A DNA stretch of 39,666 bases from an uncultured beta proteobacterium (GTDB taxonomy: Bacteria > Pseudomonadota > Gammaproteobacteria > Burkholderiales > Rhodocyclaceae), in assembly GCA_903848955.1 (NCBI GenBank), contig CAINHS010000043.1, positions 1 through 39,666 of the forward strand, given 5' to 3'. The notes below the pieces were generated by a model. The model made no database searches and was not told the DNA's origin. It worked only from the letters and a program-made list of their open reading frames with translations. Below, one piece after another: positions 28,027 to 35,349 of this stretch (the first letter of the stretch is position 1; every line of letters starts with the position of its first letter). The position numbers were made by a program, and so were the translations under genes.

Positions 28027-29584
28027 GATGATTTTTTCTCCGGGAATAGGTGGGCGGTCGGCGACTGGCGGCCATCCGGGTTTCGAGCTCGGTTCTGAAT
28101 TCCGTTACGGCAACCAGAAGTTGCCTGCTTTCGCTGCGCGATGCCGGCACCAGTCGCAGCCGGTCCTGCGGCACGAGCTCGCGCAGATGCGGTTCGCGCC
28201 TGTGGTCAAGCCGCTCCTGCGTCCATTGCATGCCGAGACGGAAATCGCAGCCGCCGTCGCGGCAGCCGGTGACGACGACGCCGTCGGCGCCGCTGCGCAG
28301 TGCATATTCGATGAACGAAGGCGGCAGCATGCCGGTGCACAGCAGGCTGATGGCGGCGGTGTCGGCAGCATCCAGGCTGCGCACATCGACCCCGCGCTCG
28401 CAGCCGAAGACGACCAGCTTGGTGGTGCCGCCGAGACCGGCGAGGCGGGCTTCAAGTTGCCGGCGCACGGCGTCCACCGGTTGTTGCGGCATGTCGATGC
28501 CGGTCACCAGCCTTTCCTGACTGCGGAAGGGAGTCGATGACGGGCAGGAGCCGGCGCAAATGCCGCAAGCGGCGCAAAGCCCGGGATCGACGACGGCGAT
28601 CCGGTGGCCCGGCTTGTCGGGATGCCCCGCCATGGTGACCGCCTCGTAGGGACAGTCGGCGTGGCAACGGCCGCAGCCGTTGCAGTTGGCGGCATCGACC
28701 AGGGCGACGGGCTGCGCCTTCGGTCGCGGCAGCCAGGGCAGGACGAAGAGCAGCAGCGTGGCGCCGAATATCAGCGCCCACACCGCCGCCGGCGAGGTGA
28801 CGTCGGTCAGCGGATGGATGAACAGGATGAACCAGTCCAGCGGCAGGGCGGCAGGCACCAGCGACAGATTCGCCGGCGCCTGGCTCAGCGCCGGCTGGAT
28901 CGCCGCCAGCGCCAGAAGGCTGGCCAGAGTTCCCAGCATCAAGTTCCGCGACGGCAGGTAATCCACCCGACTGATGCGATTGACATGAGCCCAGAGGCCG
29001 AGGATCAGCATCAGCGGAATGCCGATGTGGATGAAGACGAGGATGGTAAAGAAGCGGTCGTTGATCGAATCCGGCGCGAGGAAGTTGCGCGCCGTCGGCT
29101 CGTTGAAAAAGGGCAGCCAGTCGAGCAGTTCGGTGGTGGCGATGGCGGAGTACTGCGCCACGCGGTCCCAGACGATCCAGTAGCCGCCGATGCCGGAAAT
29201 ATAGGCAAACCAGATCAGCGGCACGCCGGTGATCCAGGAATAGAGACGGAAACCGTAGTAGCGGCCGCAGGCCCACTCCCGCAGCAGATGCAGCATCATG
29301 ACCAGGACAAAGGCATCGGAGGCGTAGCGGTGCAGGCTGCGCAGTATGCCGCCGAGATACCACTGCTGCTGCGACAGGTGGCCGATGGAGCGGTAGACGC
29401 CGTCGATGCTGGTGTCCAGCACCGCGTAAAGGTAAAGCCCGCTGGCCACCAGCAGCCACAGGAAATACAGCCCCAGGGCACCCAGATGGCGCAGGGGATT
29501 GTCGGTGCCGCCGAAGAACGCGTCGAAGAAGATCTCGCTGCGCTCGAAGAGGGTTTGCGCGTTGCCGCGCAAGCTTGCGTACAT
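28019..29584 (-). CDS. Cytochrome b fused to 2x[4Fe-4S] ferredoxin and MvhD-like module
   Basis: This 521-residue protein has modules in order. Residues 1-285 form a diheme cytochrome b with ligands H85, H99, H186 and H200 at exactly the same positions as in the 25562-27472 protein, plus PLDWF (248-252) at the Qo motif place. Two 4Fe-4S sets follow, C301/304/307/311 and C337/340/343/347. The last domain (about 388-480) is like MvhD, the small iron-sulfur subunit that links hydrogenase to heterodisulfide reductase, with C395, C416, C441 and C446. Electron flow between low-potential donors, b hemes and quinone is inferred. It is the first gene of its operon, with an FNR-type promoter upstream. 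Confidence 0.9.
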   Translation of the reverse strand: MYASLRGNAQTLFERSEIFFDAFFGGTDNPLRHLGALGLYFLWLLVASGLYLYAVLDTSIDGVYRSIGHLSQQQWYLGGILRSLHRYASDAFVLVMMLHLLREWACGRYYGFRLYSWITGVPLIWFAYISGIGGYWIVWDRVAQYSAIATTELLDWLPFFNEPTARNFLAPDSINDRFFTILVFIHIGIPLMLILGLWAHVNRISRVDYLPSRNLMLGTLASLLALAAIQPALSQAPANLSLVPAALPLDWFILFIHPLTDVTSPAAVWALIFGATLLLFVLPWLPRPKAQPVALVDAANCNGCGRCHADCPYEAVTMAGHPDKPGHRIAVVDPGLCAACGICAGSCPSSTPFRSQERLVTGIDMPQQPVDAVRRQLEARLAGLGGTTKLVVFGCERGVDVRSLDAADTAAISLLCTGMLPPSFIEYALRSGADGVVVTGCRDGGCDFRLGMQWTQERLDHRREPHLRELVPQDRLRLVPASRSESRQLLVAVTEFRTELETRMAASRRPPTYSRRKNHHA

Positions 29585-29646
29585 GCTCAGGGTGGGAAAT
29601 TCCGTAAGGCCGCTGCTAGCAGACGGATGTCGACTATTAGCGCTTG

Positions 29647-29688
29647 ATGATATGCAAGCCGGAAGTTTTCCGACTTGACTCGAATCAA
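29647..29688 (-). promoter_or_regulatory. FNR/Dnr-type promoter of the cytochrome b operon
   Basis: A box at 29675-29688 reads TTGACTCGAATCAA on the plus strand. On the minus strand a -10 box TATCAT (five of six) lies at 29652-29647, with 22 bases between. This puts the box centre at -41.5 from a start near 29640, the class II activator arrangement, and leaves a leader of about 55 bases to the ATG at 29584. The box overlaps the end of the SCO1 gene. Confidence 0.68.
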
Positions 29689-30563
29689 CCGGATTGAATC
29701 CCGTCGTCGCCGCGATTCCTCATGAAGCTGAAAGCCAGCCAGATCATGAAGATCATGAAGCTGATGAAACCGGCTATCTCGAAATACAGCGCATAGTTGG
29801 TCCGGTATTTCCCGGTGACCGGGTCGTAGACCGAGCAGAGGATTCTGACCCGGTCGGCGATCTCCGCCAGGGTGCCGGTCTGCGGCGGAATTGGGGCGCC
29901 GGTGATCATCGCCTTGAGCGGTTCGGCCAGGTCTGCGGCGGTGAAGCTCTCGCCATAGACCTGCCTGAATATCCTGCCCTCGGCGTCAACGATGGTGACC
30001 TGATTCAGGTGGTCGAAGCCGGCGCTCGTAGCGACATAGCTGAAGCCGAAATCCCGCGTCAACTCGTCGACGATGGCGGCGGCCGGGCTGAGGAATTCCC
30101 AGTTGGGCAGATGGATACCGTACTGGGTGGCGAAGCCTTTCATCGCCGCAGGCGAATCGAAGGGCTGGTTGAAGCCGATGCTGACGATGTTGAAACGGTC
30201 CGGCCCGAGCACGTCGAGCGTACTCTCGACCGCCCGTTGCAGATTGCGCGTCGTGGTCGGACAGACATGGAAGCACGCGGTGTAGACGAAATTCACCAGC
30301 AGAGGCTTGCCCCGGTATGCGGCAAGCGACGTCGGCCGCTCCTGCCGGTCGAGCAGGACATGGTCGCCGACGGGCTTGCCGACCACGCCCTGCGAAAGCT
30401 GCAGTGCGGCCTTTTCGTCGAGCGTGGTGAGAGTCAGGCCGCTACGCGCGCCCTGCGGACGTTCAACGAGCGCGGGAGCCGGCGCCTTGTCTGCTGCGGA
30501 CTGGACGCTGCCCGCCGCAAAGACCAGAACTGCCGCAGCTGCGGCACGAATGAAGGGATGCAT
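29685..30563 (-). CDS. SCO1/SenC-like protein with C-terminal membrane anchor
   Basis: This 292-residue thioredoxin-fold protein has an N-terminal signal peptide (to about residue 23) and SCO1 ligands C97 and C101 (CFHVC) and H185 (GFDHLNQ). About 100 residues follow, with a hydrophobic helix near 257-283 and a basic cytoplasmic tail. Most SCO1 proteins are anchored at the N-terminus, so the C-terminal anchor is unusual. The ATG at 30563 was preferred; a GTG at 30566 is one codon earlier. It follows cyoE by 18 bases and precedes the cytochrome b operon promoter. It probably delivers copper to the CuA or CuB site of the nearby heme-copper enzyme. Confidence 0.86.
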   Translation of the reverse strand: MHPFIRAAAAAVLVFAAGSVQSAADKAPAPALVERPQGARSGLTLTTLDEKAALQLSQGVVGKPVGDHVLLDRQERPTSLAAYRGKPLLVNFVYTACFHVCPTTTRNLQRAVESTLDVLGPDRFNIVSIGFNQPFDSPAAMKGFATQYGIHLPNWEFLSPAAAIVDELTRDFGFSYVATSAGFDHLNQVTIVDAEGRIFRQVYGESFTAADLAEPLKAMITGAPIPPQTGTLAEIADRVRILCSVYDPVTGKYRTNYALYFEIAGFISFMIFMIWLAFSFMRNRGDDGIQSG

Positions 30564-30581
30564 CACAAGCCGGGCGGCGCA

Positions 30582-31472
30582 CTAGAAACGCGCGTCGATG
30601 ATGGCGGCCGTGAGCACCAGGGTCAGCTGAGCCAGCGAGGCATGGAAGCAGGTCATGGCGGTTGCGCGGTTGGTGTTCTTGACCAGACGCCAGGCCTTCT
30701 GGATGAACAGGAAGCCGCCGGCAGCCGCACCGGCAAAGTAGATGGCGCCCAGGCCGAAGGCCAGCGGCAGGAACGACGCGGCCACCAACAGCAGAGTGCT
30801 GCCGAAAATGGTTTGCGCTGCGCGTTTGTCGCCTACCACCAGAGGCAGCATGGGCACTCCGGCCGCGGCGTAGTCATCGCGGTAGGCGATGGCCAGGCTC
30901 CAGAAGTGCGGCGGCGTCCAGAGAAACAGCACGAAAGCCAGCGCCAGCGGCACGGCACCGAGATGCGGATCCGCGGCGGTGGCTCCGGCCAGCACCGCCC
31001 AGCTGCCGGCCAGGCCGCCGAACACGATATTCAGCCAGGTGCGGCGCTTCAGCCATACGGTGTAAACAACGGCATAGAAAAATGCGCCGAGAAAGACAAA
31101 CAATGCAGCTACTGCATTCAGCGCAAACCATGCGGCGCCCACCGACAGCACCATCAATCCGACGATCGCCACCAGCCAGATGGGCCCGTGGCGGATCTCC
31201 CCGGTGGCAAAAGGCCGGTTGCGGGTGCGCGACATCAGGGGATCGGTGTCGTACTCGTAATACTGGTTGAAGGCGCCTGCGCTGCCCGAGGAAATCAGCA
31301 CGGCCAGCATCAGTGTAATGAACTGCGCCGCGCTCAGGCTGGGACCGCTGCTCACCGCCAGTCCTGCCAGCGCGGTGAAGGTGATGACGACGCCGATGCG
31401 CAGCTTGAACACCCCCATGATGGCACGGAAGGGGAAGCCTGAAGATCGGGTCGGGGGCAGCGTCGATTCCAT
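30582..31472 (-). CDS. cyoE: Protoheme IX farnesyltransferase (heme O synthase)
   Basis: This enzyme attaches a farnesyl group to heme b to make heme O (EC 2.5.1.141) in the inner membrane. It has 296 residues and about nine hydrophobic segments. The prenyltransferase motif NQYYEYDTDPLMSRTRNRP is near residue 70, and YRDDYAAAGVPML is near residue 190. Length and motifs fit CyoE/CtaB. It stands between the eNOR-like subunit genes (behind a double hairpin) and the anchored SCO1. Together with ctaA (34299) it indicates that a local heme-copper enzyme uses heme O or A. Confidence 0.95.
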   Translation of the reverse strand: MESTLPPTRSSGFPFRAIMGVFKLRIGVVITFTALAGLAVSSGPSLSAAQFITLMLAVLISSGSAGAFNQYYEYDTDPLMSRTRNRPFATGEIRHGPIWLVAIVGLMVLSVGAAWFALNAVAALFVFLGAFFYAVVYTVWLKRRTWLNIVFGGLAGSWAVLAGATAADPHLGAVPLALAFVLFLWTPPHFWSLAIAYRDDYAAAGVPMLPLVVGDKRAAQTIFGSTLLLVAASFLPLAFGLGAIYFAGAAAGGFLFIQKAWRLVKNTNRATAMTCFHASLAQLTLVLTAAIIDARF

Positions 31473-31519
31473 CGGATGTCGGTTGGATAGTGTCGTTGCA
31501 GTTATTGTCGCTGTTTAAT

Positions 31520-31562
31520 CCTGCTTGAATCGGGCCTGTTTGCCAAGCCCGATTCAGGCAGG
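31520..31562. terminator. Large hairpin after the eNOR-like subunit I gene
   Basis: Arms 31520-31535 and 31547-31562 are reverse complements over 16 nt except for one mismatched position, with an 11-nt loop. It sits between the subunit I stop (31612) and the cyoE start (31472). It is a probable transcription barrier or processing site, with no long T-run. Confidence 0.55.
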
Positions 31563-31564
31563 CT

Positions 31565-31584
31565 CCCCGCACCGGAGTGCGGGG
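31565..31584. terminator. Second hairpin after the eNOR-like subunit I gene
   Basis: CCCCGCAC (31565-31572) and GTGCGGGG (31577-31584) form a perfect 8-bp stem with a 4-nt CGGA loop, 27 bases past the subunit I stop on the minus strand. It is the nearer of two successive hairpins and a likely terminator. Confidence 0.6.
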
Positions 31585-31611
31585 AATCCTTGCCGCCGGA
31601 TCAACCGGTGA

Positions 31612-33309
31612 TCAGCTGAGCCCCCAGACTTCGGACAGGTACTTCCAATTCACGAAGTAGTAGAGCACAAAACACACCAACAGGGTGATTGCCAGAACCA
31701 CGGTACCCGGCACGTTGGTATGCTCTTCGCTGCCGGTGGCGGAAGCCGCTGCAGCAGCCGTCTGATCCGGAATCGGCGTCGGCTTGTCGGAGGTCGCGCC
31801 GCCGTCAAGCTTCTTGCCGAACAGCAGCGAGCCGACTACCAGCAGGATCCACAGCCCGCCACCGACGACTGCGATCACGCCGAAGATTCCGGTCAGACCC
31901 ATCATCAGGTATGCGGCACCCGGCCATTCATACTGGAACGGCGCGCCCGAGAAGGCCATGTCCCAGTGACGGCGGGAAACGCCCAGGGTGCCGGCGCCCA
32001 TCATCACCAGCGACAGCACGATCATGCTGATGCCGTACAGGTAGGGCTGGATCTGGCACAGCTTGGGGAAAATCATTTCGCGCTTGAACAAGGTCGGCAC
32101 CAGCAGGTAGGTGACGGACATGAAGGCCAGCGTAGTGCCGACGACGACCGTGGCATGGAAGTGACCCGGCACGTAGAAGGTGTTGTGCATCAGCATGTTG
32201 ATCTGTTCGGTTCCCAGCACGACGCCCGAGATGCCGCCGATGAAGCCGAAGCCGACCAGGGAAATGAACATGCCGGAGAACACCGGATTGCCCCAGGGTG
32301 CCTTGCGCAGCCACTCGAACAGGCCGTTGGTGAAACCTTTCCTGCGCTGCGCCGCTTCGATCGCCCCCGGCACGGTAAAGCCGTGGATCATCGAGGCCAG
32401 CACCGCGAAGTACATGAAGTAGGAGGTATTCAGCACCTTCCACTCCGCGCTCATGCCCGGGTCGGACAGCAGGTGATGCGCGCTGGCCAGTTGCAGGAAC
32501 AGGATGTAGAGCAGGAAGGCGAAGCGCGACACTTTCTCGGACAGCGGCTTGGCACCGAAGGCCACGGCAGCGACCAGATACCAGATCGCGACGTGGGCCG
32601 AGACGTTGATCTGCTGCGAGGAGTGACCCAGCGCCCACCAGACCATGCGATACAGCTGCGCATCGATTTCCTTGATCCAACCCATCGACCAGGCGAAGGT
32701 CGGGATCAGGATCGCGGCGCCCGAAGCGATGGTGAACACGGCGATGATCGCCGCGGTCATGGCACCGAAAGTCACCAGCGGAATCGATCCCGTGTAGGTC
32801 TTTTCCCGCTTCGCCACCACCAGCGTGCCGAAGAACACGCCGCAGCCGATCAGCGCGCCTACCGCGAACAGGATGATGCCGAGGTAGAAGTGCGGTGCGG
32901 CCTGCATCGGCACGTAGGACGTGAACATCACGCTCGACCCGCCCTGGAAGATCGCGACGTTGGTCATGATGCCGCCGACCACCATCAGCCAGAACTGGAC
33001 CCACGCCAGCGCCGGCGTGGCAATCCGGCATCGCAGCAAGGTCGAGGAAGCGAAATAGAGCACGGCCATCTCGAAGAAGATGATCCACAGGATCAGCATG
33101 TCGATGCCGTGGGCCGTCAGGATCAGGTAGAACTGGTCTGCCGGCAGCAGCTTGATCGCCGGCCAGCGCGTCAGGATCACCAGCAGGGCGGTGATGCCGC
33201 CCACCAGCAGCCACAGCACGCCGGCTACGGCATTCCAGCGCATCAGCTTCTCGGCCGCCAGATCGAATTGCAGCCCGGTACGCGGGCAGGTGCGGTAAGT
33301 AGTTGCCAT
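31612..33309 (-). CDS. Heme-copper oxidoreductase subunit I, probable eNOR-like NO reductase
   Basis: This 565-residue protein has about 14 hydrophobic segments. Heme ligands are H67, H383 and H385, and CuB ligands are H229, H278 and H279, all present. The canonical HPEVY motif is GHSSQQ here, so the Tyr that cross-links to the CuB His (+4) is Gln (Q233). Loss of this Tyr argues against a normal oxygen reductase, and Gln there is the trait I recall for the eNOR family. It is encoded with a CuA subunit and a 47-residue membrane protein, near cyoE and ctaA. NO reduction is inferred. The superfamily is sure and the family likely. Confidence 0.85.
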   Translation of the reverse strand: MATTYRTCPRTGLQFDLAAEKLMRWNAVAGVLWLLVGGITALLVILTRWPAIKLLPADQFYLILTAHGIDMLILWIIFFEMAVLYFASSTLLRCRIATPALAWVQFWLMVVGGIMTNVAIFQGGSSVMFTSYVPMQAAPHFYLGIILFAVGALIGCGVFFGTLVVAKREKTYTGSIPLVTFGAMTAAIIAVFTIASGAAILIPTFAWSMGWIKEIDAQLYRMVWWALGHSSQQINVSAHVAIWYLVAAVAFGAKPLSEKVSRFAFLLYILFLQLASAHHLLSDPGMSAEWKVLNTSYFMYFAVLASMIHGFTVPGAIEAAQRRKGFTNGLFEWLRKAPWGNPVFSGMFISLVGFGFIGGISGVVLGTEQINMLMHNTFYVPGHFHATVVVGTTLAFMSVTYLLVPTLFKREMIFPKLCQIQPYLYGISMIVLSLVMMGAGTLGVSRRHWDMAFSGAPFQYEWPGAAYLMMGLTGIFGVIAVVGGGLWILLVVGSLLFGKKLDGGATSDKPTPIPDQTAAAAASATGSEEHTNVPGTVVLAITLLVCFVLYYFVNWKYLSEVWGLS

Positions 33310-33321
33310 CTAGGACTCCCC

Positions 33322-33861
33322 TTATTTCACGTAAATACGGCCAAGCATCGTGTGATGACCGATGCCGCAGTATTCGTTGCAGACGATGGCATAGGTGCCC
33401 GCCTTGGTCGGCGTCATCTTGACCACATGCTCATAGCCGGGAATGACCTGGATGTTGATGTTCACCGGCTGCAGCGAGAAGCCGTGGTTGTAATCAACCG
33501 ATGACAGGTGAATCTTGTAGGTCTTGCCCGCTTCCAGTTCAAGAATCGGATACCAGGACCACAGGCGTGCGAGCAGGTAGGCTTCGTTCTTCGCATTCGG
33601 CCGCACCACCGGAATGTTCAGCTCGGTCTCGGTGCGAATGGTGTTTTCCTTGACGAATGCATCCGTCTTGGCCGTGTACATCTCGGTCGTCGTCCGGTAA
33701 ACCTCGTTCGATAGATTCTGCTTACCGTTGATGTGCCAATAGACCATCATGACGAACATGATCATGGCCCAGACGAAAGCGATGCCAATCCAGGCCCACT
33801 CTTGTCCGGCGATCGGTTGTTTCCACCACAACCGCTGTGAAGGCGGCAGGATTGCACTCAT
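33322..33861 (-). CDS. CuA-containing subunit II of the eNOR-like enzyme
   Basis: This 179-residue protein has one membrane helix (about 22-43) and then a periplasmic cupredoxin domain. The CuA ligands are complete: H126 (YNHGFS), C161, E163, C165, H169 and M172 in VCNEYCGIGHHTM. It would accept electrons from a cytochrome c or cupredoxin and pass them to subunit I. It is shorter than standard CoxB, which has two helices. The gene ends 12 bases before subunit I and starts 28 bases after the small membrane protein, so all three are one operon. The 47-residue protein may replace the missing second helix. Confidence 0.9.
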   Translation of the reverse strand: MSAILPPSQRLWWKQPIAGQEWAWIGIAFVWAMIMFVMMVYWHINGKQNLSNEVYRTTTEMYTAKTDAFVKENTIRTETELNIPVVRPNAKNEAYLLARLWSWYPILELEAGKTYKIHLSSVDYNHGFSLQPVNINIQVIPGYEHVVKMTPTKAGTYAIVCNEYCGIGHHTMLGRIYVK

Positions 33862-33889
33862 CTTATTCTCCCTGTTTGACTGGATTGCT

Positions 33890-34033
33890 TACTTTGCGAG
33901 GGGGACGCTCATGATGTCCACGACGCCCCACAAGATGTAAATGAGGCCGGGAGACGCTACCCCCAGGAACAGGAGCAGAAAGTGGTTGTCCAGCAGCTTC
34001 TGCATGAATGGAACATCATCGTCGTTAGCCATG
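33890..34033 (-). CDS. 47-residue single-helix membrane protein, first gene of the eNOR-like operon
   Basis: The ATG at 34033 reads 47 codons to TAA at 33890. A GGAGG lies 8 nt before the ATG, a strong ribosome site. The N-terminus is acidic (MANDDD), followed by one hydrophobic helix (about 17-40) and a short polar end. It sits 28 bases before the CuA subunit gene. It looks like the small helical subunits (IIa or similar) found in other heme-copper oxidases, where they fill the place of a lost subunit II helix. No family match can be claimed. Confidence 0.75.
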
Positions 34034-34146
34034 CACCTACCCTCCCCGGTTAGCCCCGCTGGCGCGAGATCAATTGAAACAAGCGATCGCCGCTCCTTGG
34101 CGGAGCAACGTTGGGAGAAGACTAATCGGGTCGCCGCGGAAAAAAA

Positions 34147-34160
34147 TTGATCTGAAACAA
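34147..34160. promoter_or_regulatory. FNR-like box between the eNOR-like operon and ctaA
   Basis: TTGATctgaAACAA matches TTGAT-N4-ATCAA at nine of ten positions. It lies in the divergent 265-base gap. At the class II spacing only weak -10 boxes are seen on either side (TAGTCT and AACACT), so which gene it serves is open. Confidence 0.45.
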
Positions 34161-34298
34161 TTTTGGAATCGACAGGTAATGAAACACTGCCGCCGCCTGT
34201 GCGCTCATGAACGCCGCGGTGTCGAAAATTTGCCGGGTCTGTCGTATGCTTGGCGAATTGACAGTTCTTTACCTGTTTTCCTATCTCCGGGATATCCC

Positions 34299-35345
34299 AT
34301 GCAACAGCACGCTCGTCGAAACATCGCTGCCTGGCTATTGATTTGCAGCGCCATGGTGTTTGCCACGCTGGTCGTCGGCGGCGTCACCCGGCTGACGCAT
34401 TCCGGGCTCTCCATCGTCGAATGGCAGCCCATCGTCGGCACGATTCCGCCGCTCAACCAGACCGAGTGGCAGGCCACCTTCGACAAGTACAAGCAGACAC
34501 CCGAATATCAGAAGGTCAATCACCAGATGGCGCTCGACGAATTCAAGGGCATTTTCTGGTGGGAGTATTTCCATCGCGTGCTGGGCCGCACGATAGGTCT
34601 GGTATTCCTGCTGCCGTTTCTCTGGTTTCTGGCGCGGCGCCGGATCGACCGGCCGCTGGCCCTCAAGCTGGCAGGGATATTCGTGCTCGGCGGCATGCAG
34701 GGCGCGATGGGGTGGTACATGGTGAAAAGCGGCCTGATCGACGACCCGCGCGTCAGCCAGTACCGGCTGACGGCCCATCTCTCGCTGGCGTTCGTCATAT
34801 TCACCGCGATGGTGTGGGTGGCGTTCGGCCTGCTTGCCGAACGCACGCGCCAGGTTACCAATGCCGCCCTCGGCAGGCTGCAGCGGACCGGATTCTGGCT
34901 GGCGCTGTTGGCCTTTTACATGATCGTCAGCGGCGGCTTCGTCGCCGGCATCCGCGCCGGCAAGGCCTACAACAGCTTCCCGCTGATGAACGGCGCCTTC
35001 GTGCCGCCGGAGATCTTCATGCTCGAACCGTGGTACCTCAACTTCTTCAACAACATGGCGACGGTGCAGTTCGATCATCGTCTCGGCGCATGGCTGCTGG
35101 CCTTCCTGGTACCGTGGTTCTGGCTGAAAATACGATCCTCACCGGTGCCCGCAGGTGCCCGCCGCGCCGCACATCTTCTGGTGCTGGCGTTGTCGCTGCA
35201 GATCGGACTCGGCATATCCACCTTGCTGCTGGCGGTTCCCGTGGCCCTGGGTGCGGCTCATCAGGGCGGAGCGATGCTGTTCCTCGGCGTCGTGCTCTGG
35301 CTGAATCACGAATTGCGGGTGAGAACGGACGGCTACGATTCCTGA
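34299..35345 (+). CDS. ctaA: Heme A synthase (COX15/CtaA family)
   Basis: This inner-membrane enzyme oxidises heme O to heme A (EC 1.17.99.9). It has 348 residues in eight helices. Conserved histidines stand in [24 protein letters not shown] and AAHQGGA, the usual heme ligands of COX15. The start at 34299 fits the first helix. A longer reading from upstream covers the promoter region. It is divergent from the eNOR-like operon and is convergent, with a four-base gap, with the PatB gene. With cyoE it suggests local heme A production. Confidence 0.94.
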   Translation: MQQHARRNIAAWLLICSAMVFATLVVGGVTRLTHSGLSIVEWQPIVGTIPPLNQTEWQATFDKYKQTPEYQKVNHQMALDEFKGIFWWEYFHRVLGRTIGLVFLLPFLWFLARRRIDRPLALKLAGIFVLGGMQGAMGWYMVKSGLIDDPRVSQYRLTAHLSLAFVIFTAMVWVAFGLLAERTRQVTNAALGRLQRTGFWLALLAFYMIVSGGFVAGIRAGKAYNSFPLMNGAFVPPEIFMLEPWYLNFFNNMATVQFDHRLGAWLLAFLVPWFWLKIRSSPVPAGARRAAHLLVLALSLQIGLGISTLLLAVPVALGAAHQGGAMLFLGVVLWLNHELRVRTDGYDS

Positions 35346-35349
35346 CCCG

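Noticed and set aside
28019-29584. FixG/CcoG-type assembly ferredoxin
   Set aside because: The four-histidine cytochrome b core and the MvhD-like end do not fit FixG.
34070-34085. Second FNR box (ATCAATTGAAACAA)
   Set aside because: The half-sites do not have the required orientation and spacing.
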